Shown: positions 49,265 through 54,635 of the stretch, in pieces
Layout of the letters: each line of letters starts with the position of its first letter
How positions within the stretch are numbered: position 1 is the stretch's first letter
DNA from: a virus
Strand: one strand, 5' to 3'
Length of the DNA stretch: 54,635 nt
IMG/VR virus record: IMGVR_UViG_3300025543_000033
Span: 1-54,635 of that record
Notes under the pieces: model-generated
The model's input: only the letters and a program-made list of their open reading frames with translations
Databases searched by the model: none
Told to the model about the DNA's origin: nothing
Translations under genes and position numbers: made by a program

Positions 49265-50032
49265 ATGATTTACAAAGGATTCAGTTTAGGAGAAACGTTT
49301 GATACGGTTTTTAAATTCGGTAGAAATCGTGAAATCCAAACCACATCAGACCCAGAAGATATTTGGTCAGTTGGTGGAGTATATCCTTTTTTAACATCAA
49401 GTATTAATGTTTATGTGGCATCAACCGATACACAAGATTCAGCTGCAGGTTCTGGTTCAAAACAAATAAAAATTCAAGGTTTAGATGAAAACTATTTTCA
49501 ACAAGAAGAAACATTTACACTCAATGGACAAACACCAGTAACCGGTAGTAAAACATTTTCAAGAGTTCATAGGGCATTCATCACATATGCCGGTTCAGAA
49601 GAAGTTAATACCGGTGATATCAATATCGGTTATGGAACTTGGTCAAGTGGTGTTCCAAGTAATTACATAGCACAAATACCTGCTGGCGAAGGTCAAACTC
49701 AAATGGCAATATTCACAATACCAAATGATAAAAGAGGATACTTATTGAAATGGTCATCAAGTATATTGACTGGTGCTTCTGGTAAAGCAGCAAACATACA
49801 ATTAATATATCGTGAAAATAAAGGAGTAAATCAAACCGTTAGAAAAGTGAAAGACCAAGTAGGATTAGGAACAAACTCAATGAATACTTTTCAAAGAGTA
49901 TATGAATTTCCAGATTTTATACCACCAAAAACAGATGTATTTTTACGAGTAGAACAAGTTACAGCTACTTCCGATATCACGGGTGAGTTTTCTTTGGTAT
50001 TGGTAAATGCGGGAAACACTTATAATTATTAA
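49265..50032 (+). CDS. Virion structural protein
   Basis: 255 residues, beta-rich and without signal peptide. The pattern SINVYVASTDTQDS, IKIQGLDENYFQQEETFTLNG, FSRVHRAFI, GEGQTQMAIFTIPNDKRGYL and FSLVLVNAG resembles a structural protein family I recall from marine T4-like phages, without a known position in the particle. One-base overlap with the next gene. Confidence 0.6.
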   Translation: MIYKGFSLGETFDTVFKFGRNREIQTTSDPEDIWSVGGVYPFLTSSINVYVASTDTQDSAAGSGSKQIKIQGLDENYFQQEETFTLNGQTPVTGSKTFSRVHRAFITYAGSEEVNTGDINIGYGTWSSGVPSNYIAQIPAGEGQTQMAIFTIPNDKRGYLLKWSSSILTGASGKAANIQLIYRENKGVNQTVRKVKDQVGLGTNSMNTFQRVYEFPDFIPPKTDVFLRVEQVTATSDITGEFSLVLVNAGNTYNY

Positions 50033-50448
50033 TGAAAAAACCATTAACACATCTACACTTATTATTCGAAAGAGAAGACCTACATTTCATCGCAAGTGAA
50101 ATTGTGAAATATTATGGTTTATCATCAAGAGTAAAAATCAAAAAAGGTCGTTATAAAAAAGAAAAAGGATTCTATCATTGGAATGATGATATCATTCATA
50201 TAGACCCAAATCAAAGTTCAAAAGAATTCATCACTACAATTCTACACGAAATCAAACACGCATTAGACAGACAAAAGATGGGTGCAGCTGCATACGAAGA
50301 ACAAGCATCAAAGGAATACGAATTGGCAATGCAAGGTAAATACGGAAGTAAAGCTAAGTCCAATCCATACGATTATGTTCCTACTGAAGTAGAAGCTGAG
50401 AAGTGGGCTCAAACAGAGTATCGTAGATATTGGAAGAATAAGTTTTAG
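50032..50448 (+). CDS. Putative zinc metallopeptidase (HExxH)
   Basis: 138 residues. TTILHEIKHALDR near 70-80 contains HEIKH, the zincin signature, and EVEAEKWAQTEYR near 120-130 may give the third ligand. The basic N-terminal half (KIKKGRYKKEKGFYHW) is unusual. A virion maturation or host-directed protease are both possible. Confidence 0.6.
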   Translation: MKKPLTHLHLLFEREDLHFIASEIVKYYGLSSRVKIKKGRYKKEKGFYHWNDDIIHIDPNQSSKEFITTILHEIKHALDRQKMGAAAYEEQASKEYELAMQGKYGSKAKSNPYDYVPTEVEAEKWAQTEYRRYWKNKF

Positions 50449-50449
50449 A

Positions 50450-50511
50450 TTGGCATATATTGAATTTCGCCCTTTTCGGGTAGCTAGCTAGCAATAATAT
50501 ATATAAGCCAA
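50450..50511 (+). other. Nested palindromes after the metallopeptidase gene
   Basis: TTGGC (50450-50454) pairs with GCCAA (50507-50511). Inside, ATATATTG can pair with CAATAATATAT, and CCC/GGG form a small hairpin with TTTTC loop, followed by the palindrome GCTAGCTAGC. This lies in the 140-base gap before the late motif at 50574. It may be a terminator or recombination site; no long T-run except much further on. Confidence 0.45.
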
Positions 50512-50573
50512 GATTAAAAAAATCACAAGTTTTTTTCACAAAATAAAAAAAATCTATTTTAGAAGTTTTATCC

Positions 50574-50581
50574 TATATTTA
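50574..50581 (+). promoter_or_regulatory. Late-type motif, predicted leaderless
   Basis: TCCTATATTTATTAATG: TATATTTA at 50574-50581 with +1 expected near 50587, two bases before the ATG at 50589. No ribosome site is present. Confidence 0.5.
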
Positions 50582-50588
50582 TTAATGT

Positions 50589-50939
50589 ATGAAAACTCGT
50601 TCAGCCAAGAATAAAGGTAAAAGGTTACAAAACGACGTTCGTGATTTAATCTTAGAAACATTCAAAGAATTGGAACCAGATGATGTTCGTTCAACAACAA
50701 TGGGTGATTCCGGTGAAGATATATTGTTATCACCAGCAGCCCGTAAATTGTTTCCATTTGCAGTAGAATGTAAAAACCAAGAAAAACTAAATATATGGAG
50801 TTCCCTTCAACAAGCAGAAGATAATGCCGGCGAACACATACCATTGGTAGTGTTTAAGAGAAATCGTAGTAAAACCTATGTGGCATTTGAGCTGGACAAA
50901 TTAATGGAGATACTCAATGAAAAAAATAGTAAGTTATAA
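50589..50939 (+). CDS. Resolvase-like PD-(D/E)XK nuclease
   Basis: 116 residues. KNKGKRLQNDVRDLILETF opens it, then DSGEDILLSP with the first metal-binding Asp, FPFAVECKNQEKLNIW with the E-C-K core, and PLVVFKRNRSKTYVAFE. This is the layout of short archaeal Holliday-junction-resolvase-like nucleases. Probable role in branch or end processing next to primase and the recombination nuclease. Confidence 0.7.
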   Translation: MKTRSAKNKGKRLQNDVRDLILETFKELEPDDVRSTTMGDSGEDILLSPAARKLFPFAVECKNQEKLNIWSSLQQAEDNAGEHIPLVVFKRNRSKTYVAFELDKLMEILNEKNSKL

Positions 50940-51045
50940 ATGTAATGCGGGTGAATACATAACAGATAGTTATTTCAAGTTAGGTTGGATGATATTTAGT
51001 CATAGATGTTGGCATTTATTCAATCACGGAAAATGGATTGACTAA
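50917..51045 (+). CDS. 42-residue hypothetical protein
   Basis: Not recognised. A small protein with several aromatics, histidine and two cysteines (WMIFSHRCWHLFNHGKW). GGAGATACTC lies before its ATG, and both ends overlap neighbours, which supports translation. Confidence 0.45.
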   Translation: MKKIVSYKCNAGEYITDSYFKLGWMIFSHRCWHLFNHGKWID

Positions 51046-51194
51046 TGACAGAAAAAAATAAATCAATATATGATTCTGGAACCACAAAAGGTTCCGCACC
51101 AAGAATATCCGATAGAAAAAAATATGAAGATAATTGGGATAAAATATTTAACAAAAAGGATAAAAATGAAAAAAACAAAAACAGCAATCGTTAG
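51045..51194 (+). CDS. 49-residue charged peptide
   Basis: Not recognised. Lysine- and asparagine-rich (DKIFNKKDKNEKNKNSNR at the end). It begins in the TAATG overlap with the previous stop and overlaps the start of the nucleotidyltransferase gene by 29 bases. It may be only a translation-coupling leader. Confidence 0.4.
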   Translation: MTEKNKSIYDSGTTKGSAPRISDRKKYEDNWDKIFNKKDKNEKNKNSNR

Positions 51195-51612
51195 TGGATA
51201 CTTTGACCCACTACACGTCGGACACTTAGAATACTTTAAATTAGCCAAAGAATTAGCAGACGAACTAATCGTTATCGTGAATAATGATGTTCAATGTGCT
51301 ATAAAAAAAGGTAGACCATTTATGGACGAAAAAGATAGATTAGAAATCGTCTTTAATTTAGATATGGTTGATGAAGTAATCTTGGCAGATGATATTGATA
51401 GAAGTGTAGTTGAAACTATCAAAACAATTAAACGATTTAAAGAATTCAATCATTTGATGTTTTGTAACGGAGGAGATAGAAATTCAACTAATTCACCAGA
51501 ATATGCAGTTTGTCAAGAATTGGGTATTGAGTGGGTGGATAACTTAGGTGAAAAGATTCGTTCTTCATCAGATTTAACAGGTTTGGTTGAAAAGAATAAA
51601 TCAAATGGATAA
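51166..51612 (+). CDS. Cytidylyltransferase-like nucleotidyltransferase
   Basis: 148 residues. SGYFDPLHVGHLEYF carries the HxGH nucleotide-binding motif near 17-20, and IRSSSDLTGL is the RSSS-like closing motif, as in glycerol-3-phosphate cytidylyltransferase and RfaE-type enzymes. ATG 51166 is chosen because AAAAAGGAT precedes it. Likely makes an activated sugar or polyol; partner for surface or DNA sugar modification is possible. Confidence 0.8.
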   Translation: MKKTKTAIVSGYFDPLHVGHLEYFKLAKELADELIVIVNNDVQCAIKKGRPFMDEKDRLEIVFNLDMVDEVILADDIDRSVVETIKTIKRFKEFNHLMFCNGGDRNSTNSPEYAVCQELGIEWVDNLGEKIRSSSDLTGLVEKNKSNG

Positions 51613-51970
51613 TACAAAACAAGTCGGTGTATTTTGTAAGTGTTGTGATAAACCACCTAAACAAGGTATTATCCAATCTAATCCAAGTATAGGCGGTGAA
51701 TGGAAAACACCAAATCGTCAGTATGTTGTGGAAACTGCAGAAAATACTTTAAGAGGTATTTGTGAAACCACCGGTAAACTTACGGATTTCTTTACACGAG
51801 TTGATAAAGATATTTTTGTCAAGAGTATTGATAACATTATGATATTAAAAGCAATGATGGGTGATGAAGAAACTTTTGAAAACGGAGAAATAACAGAATA
51901 CGGCTATAATAAACTTAATGAATTGAGAAATAAATATCAATATAAAAATCAAATGGAAAATTATCAATGA
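51605..51970 (+). CDS. Hypothetical protein with N-terminal CxxC
   Basis: Not recognised. 121 residues; CKCC near 11-14 could bind metal. The rest is helical (ETAENTLRGICETTGKLTDF and SIDNIMILKAMMGDEETF). The start overlaps the upstream stop; the stop overlaps the primase start. Confidence 0.5.
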   Translation: MDNTKQVGVFCKCCDKPPKQGIIQSNPSIGGEWKTPNRQYVVETAENTLRGICETTGKLTDFFTRVDKDIFVKSIDNIMILKAMMGDEETFENGEITEYGYNKLNELRNKYQYKNQMENYQ

Positions 51971-52896
51971 CAGAATTAATACAATTATTGGATAAAGTAT
52001 TGAAATCTCGTGGACAATCTTTAAAGAAAAACAACGAGTATATGTGGTGGAGTCCATTCGTATCGCATCATAAACCTAAGTTACAAGTAAATGTACAAAC
52101 GGGTAAGTGGCATTGTTGGGTATCAAATCAAGGTGGACATAATTTATTCCAACTCTTTAAAAGAGTTGGTGCATCTAAACAAGATTATCAATCATTATCT
52201 AAGTTATTGGGGGAAACGATATTTGTCAAACAAGATGATGCGGGACAACAAGACATAAGACTACCTGATGAATTTAAATCTTTATCAGAACCACATACCA
52301 GTATCATCAGAGACCACGCAATGTTATTTCTAAAGAAAAGAGGTATTACATCAGAAGATATCAAAAGATATAATTTAGGTTATTGCACAGAAGGACAATA
52401 TCAAAATAGAATCATTATACCGAGTTATGATGAACACGGAAAATTAAATTATTTTGTCGGAAGGGATTTTTACGCATCGACATTAAAATACAAAAACCCA
52501 CCTATTTCCAAAGACATTATCGGATTTGACTTATATGTGAATTGGTCATTACCGATTATTTTGGTGGAAGGCGTATTTGACTCGATATCCGTAAAAAATA
52601 ATTCCATTCCTTTGTTTGGGAAAACTATACTTCCTAAACTTTACCAAAAAATCGTCGAAAAGAAAGTCAAAGACATATTTATTGTTTTGGATAGTGACGC
52701 GTTTGATGATGCTATACAAATGACTGAAAAGTTCGTTAACGAGGGTATCAATGTTAACTTTGTTAAGTTAAACGGAAAAGACCCTAACGACTTGGGTTAT
52801 AAGTCAATGATTACTGAACTCAACAACTCACTACCAATGGACTTTAAACAAATAATGGAAATGAAGCTATATGGAAAAAAACTATTGGCAAATTGA
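51967..52896 (+). CDS. 61: DNA primase, T4 gp61-like
   Basis: 309 residues. N-terminal zinc-type region with WWSPFVSHHKPKLQVN and GKWHCWVSNQGG, then helical linker with KRGITSEDIKRYNLGY, the RNA-polymerase core NRIIIPSYDEHGKLNYFVGR, and TOPRIM motifs ILVEGVFDSISV and IFIVLDSDAFDDA. This matches DnaG/gp61 primases. It lies next to recombination genes, as in other T4-like phages. Confidence 0.85.
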   Translation: MTELIQLLDKVLKSRGQSLKKNNEYMWWSPFVSHHKPKLQVNVQTGKWHCWVSNQGGHNLFQLFKRVGASKQDYQSLSKLLGETIFVKQDDAGQQDIRLPDEFKSLSEPHTSIIRDHAMLFLKKRGITSEDIKRYNLGYCTEGQYQNRIIIPSYDEHGKLNYFVGRDFYASTLKYKNPPISKDIIGFDLYVNWSLPIILVEGVFDSISVKNNSIPLFGKTILPKLYQKIVEKKVKDIFIVLDSDAFDDAIQMTEKFVNEGINVNFVKLNGKDPNDLGYKSMITELNNSLPMDFKQIMEMKLYGKKLLAN

Positions 52897-53074
52897 TGAT
52901 AACTTATATAAAGTCTATATAAGTGCTGATATGTTCGAGGAGTTGAAAGACGATTATAGAATTGAAGATATGGCCAAGTATATCAAAGACGGAGTAATAT
53001 ACGCATACGATATTGTGGTTGAGAAATCAAAGTTAAAAAAAGTCTTAAAACGACTTGAGGAGTTTAATTGTTAG
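52871..53074 (+). CDS. 67-residue hypothetical protein
   Basis: Not recognised. Acidic/basic mix with YRIEDMAKYIKDGVIYAY in the middle. It overlaps the primase by 26 bases and the fusion nuclease start by seven, so probably is translated. Confidence 0.5.
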   Translation: MEKNYWQIDDNLYKVYISADMFEELKDDYRIEDMAKYIKDGVIYAYDIVVEKSKLKKVLKRLEEFNC

Positions 53075-54635
53075 AACAAAAAATAAAAGTTCCGTTTAGG
53101 AAACTAAAATACATACATCACTTATCAGATATTCAAATTAGAAATCTGAAACGACACAAAGAATACGAAGAAGTATTTGAAAAGTTATACGAGGAAGTCA
53201 GAAAAAATCCCGATAATGCTATCTCATATATCGGTGGAGATATTGCTCACTCTAAGACTGAAATGTCACCAGAGTTGGTAGACCAATTATCTCGTTTATT
53301 TAAAAACTTAGCAGACATATGTCCATTAGTTATTATCGCAGGTAACCACGATGCCAACCTAAATAATAAAAATCGTATGGATGTTTTAACACCAATCGTG
53401 GAAAACCTTAATCACCCAAATTTACATTATTTAAAAAAGACAGGTGTGTATAGATGTGCCGACACCAATTTAGTTGTGTGGGATGTTTGGGATAGTGAAA
53501 AAGATTACATTAAAGCAAAAGATATTAAAAACGACGACAAGAAAATTGTATTGTTTCACGGAACCGTAGATAGAAGTGAAACCGACTTAGGATTTAAACT
53601 ACCGAGTAAAGTCAAGATGTCAATGTTTAAAGGATATGATTTAGGATTACTTGGTGATATCCATAAAAGACAATTTCTAAACAAAGAAGAAACCATAGCA
53701 TATTGTGGTTCATTAATTCAACAAAATCACGGAGAAGATATCGGTAAAGGTTATTTACTTTGGGATATAGAAACTCTCAAATCTACTTTTATTGAATTAC
53801 CAAATGATTACGGATACTACACAATAGAAATCAACGACGGAAAATTACCTGAATTACCAGACTTACCTAAAAAACCAAGAGTTCGTATTAGAGTAAGTAA
53901 TACCAAACCAGCACAATTAAAACGAGTATTGACTAAATTACAAAAGTTAGCCAATATACAAGAATCAGTCGTAACAAGAGTTGACGGACTAAACAAAGAA
54001 AAAGTTCGTGATAACAAAATCAATATCGGTGATGTCAATAATGTTGATTACCAATATAAATTAATTGAAGATTATCTAAACAACAATTATGCCGTAGATG
54101 AAGACACCTTAGTCAAAATCAAAAGTATATTGGAAGAACTTAATCAAGAAATATCAGCAGAAGATATATTACGAAACATTAATTGGAAATTAAAACGATT
54201 TGAATTTTCAAATATGTTTAGTTACGGAGAAGACAATGTTGTGGACTTTACACAACTCAATGGTATCATTGGATTATTTGCACCAAACGCATCAGGTAAA
54301 TCAGCGTTATTAGACGCATTAGCATTTTGTTTATTTGATGTATCGACAAGAGCAGTTCGTGCTAACGACATTATCAACAAATCTAAAAACAATCTACATT
54401 GTAAATTAAACTTTGAGATTGACGGAGTAGATTACTTTATTGAAAAGAAAGGTAAAAGAAATCTAAGTTCTCGTCACGTTAAAGTAGATATTGATTTCTG
54501 GATGGTTGATGAAAACGGGGAAACCACAAGTCTAAACGGAGACCAAAGAAGAACCACACAATTAAACATTAGAAAAGTCATTGGAGATTTTGAAGATTTT
54601 ATTTTAACTTCAATGTCAAGTCAAAATGATTCTAC
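53068..54635 (+). CDS. Mre11-Rad50 (gp47-gp46) fusion protein, partial
   Basis: One reading frame runs from 53068 to the window end without stop. Residues about 15-340 are an Mre11/SbcD/gp47-type phosphodiesterase: HHLSDIQIRN, GGDIAHSK, AGNHDAN (GNHD at 92-95), VLFHGTVD and LLGDIHKRQF. From about 375 the Rad50/SbcC/gp46 ATPase begins (LKRFEFSNMFSYGEDN) with Walker A APNASGKS at 405-412. Normally these are two separate proteins that form the recombination and end-resection complex. The start is TTG with GAGGAG six bases upstream. In the first motif the usual DxH reads DIQ. The C-terminal coiled coil and Walker B lie outside. Confidence 0.85.
   Translation, partial: MLEQKIKVPFRKLKYIHHLSDIQIRNLKRHKEYEEVFEKLYEEVRKNPDNAISYIGGDIAHSKTEMSPELVDQLSRLFKNLADICPLVIIAGNHDANLNNKNRMDVLTPIVENLNHPNLHYLKKTGVYRCADTNLVVWDVWDSEKDYIKAKDIKNDDKKIVLFHGTVDRSETDLGFKLPSKVKMSMFKGYDLGLLGDIHKRQFLNKEETIAYCGSLIQQNHGEDIGKGYLLWDIETLKSTFIELPNDYGYYTIEINDGKLPELPDLPKKPRVRIRVSNTKPAQLKRVLTKLQKLANIQESVVTRVDGLNKEKVRDNKINIGDVNNVDYQYKLIEDYLNNNYAVDEDTLVKIKSILEELNQEISAEDILRNINWKLKRFEFSNMFSYGEDNVVDFTQLNGIIGLFAPNASGKSALLDALAFCLFDVSTRAVRANDIINKSKNNLHCKLNFEIDGVDYFIEKKGKRNLSSRHVKVDIDFWMVDENGETTSLNGDQRRTTQLNIRKVIGDFEDFILTSMSSQNDS

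Noticed and set aside
53817-54038. Minus-strand 73-residue frame in the Mre11-Rad50 fusion
   Set aside because: It is antisense to a motif-bearing continuous frame.
1-54635. Prophage or CRISPR-bearing bacterial region
   Set aside because: No integrase, attachment site, rRNA, bacterial housekeeping operon or repeat-spacer array was seen; the gene content is that of a virulent T4-like phage.

Overview
This window is a contiguous piece of a large, AT-rich, T4-like tailed phage (myovirus). The evidence is a set of baseplate genes (gp5-like hub, gp25, gp6, a gp7/gpI-like wedge protein), a gp55-like late sigma factor, a gp61-like primase, a gp47/gp46 recombination nuclease, five tRNA genes, GroES, Hsp20, a J-domain protein, CobS/MoxR-type and CobT/VWA-type proteins and UV endonuclease. 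Such auxiliary genes are familiar from marine T4-like phages. Almost everything is on the plus strand with stop/start overlaps. No integrase, rRNA or CRISPR array was seen. The host is inferred, not shown: secreted proteins carry signal peptides ending in ...GQ or ...AQ, one protein ends in a type IX secretion (T9SS) sorting domain, and another looks like PorV/PorQ. This points to a marine host of the FCB group (Bacteroidota, Ignavibacteria, Marinimicrobia and relatives).

Layout. 1-8.7 kb: small accessory genes, a D12 adenine methylase, carbamoyltransferase, short UDP-sugar dehydrogenase, five tRNAs, GroES, HNH nuclease, PC4-like protein and sulfotransferase. 8.7-20.7 kb: a metallopeptidase/VWA protein with its MoxR-like AAA+ partner, a secreted NUC1-type nuclease lipoprotein, thioredoxin, Hsp20, J-domain protein, a possible structured RNA, UV endonuclease, a RimK-like ATP-grasp ligase and a 3D-domain protein. 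20.7-26.9 kb: a DruA/DUF4338-like protein, a GIY-YIG/ParB-like fusion, a glycosyltransferase with a C-terminal helix-turn-helix tail, an HD hydrolase and the gp55-like sigma factor. A bidirectional terminator then separates these from a small minus-strand membrane-protein gene. 27.2-41.2 kb: baseplate and tail genes. 41.3-48.9 kb: an envelope cassette set among late genes (T9SS cargo with cohesin/dockerin-like parts, PorV-like barrel, two CsgG-family proteins, another probable barrel, and small secreted or membrane proteins). 48.9-54.6 kb: Nudix hydrolase, a virion protein, a metallopeptidase, a resolvase-like nuclease, a nucleotidyltransferase, primase, and a single polypeptide joining Mre11-like and Rad50-like parts, which runs off the window.

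Regulation. Two promoter classes are visible. One is TTGACA/T-N17-TATATT-like with an upstream A-tract. In three or four cases its predicted +1 falls on the start codon, suggesting leaderless mRNAs. The other is a TATATTTAT motif without a -35 box, found before late genes and probably read by the gp55-like sigma. By eye the window contains no GATC at all, although the phage encodes a Dam-like methylase.

The most interesting system is the envelope cassette: a phage that appears to feed its own cargo, and its own PorV-like shuttle, into the host type IX secretion route, together with CsgG-like pore proteins.
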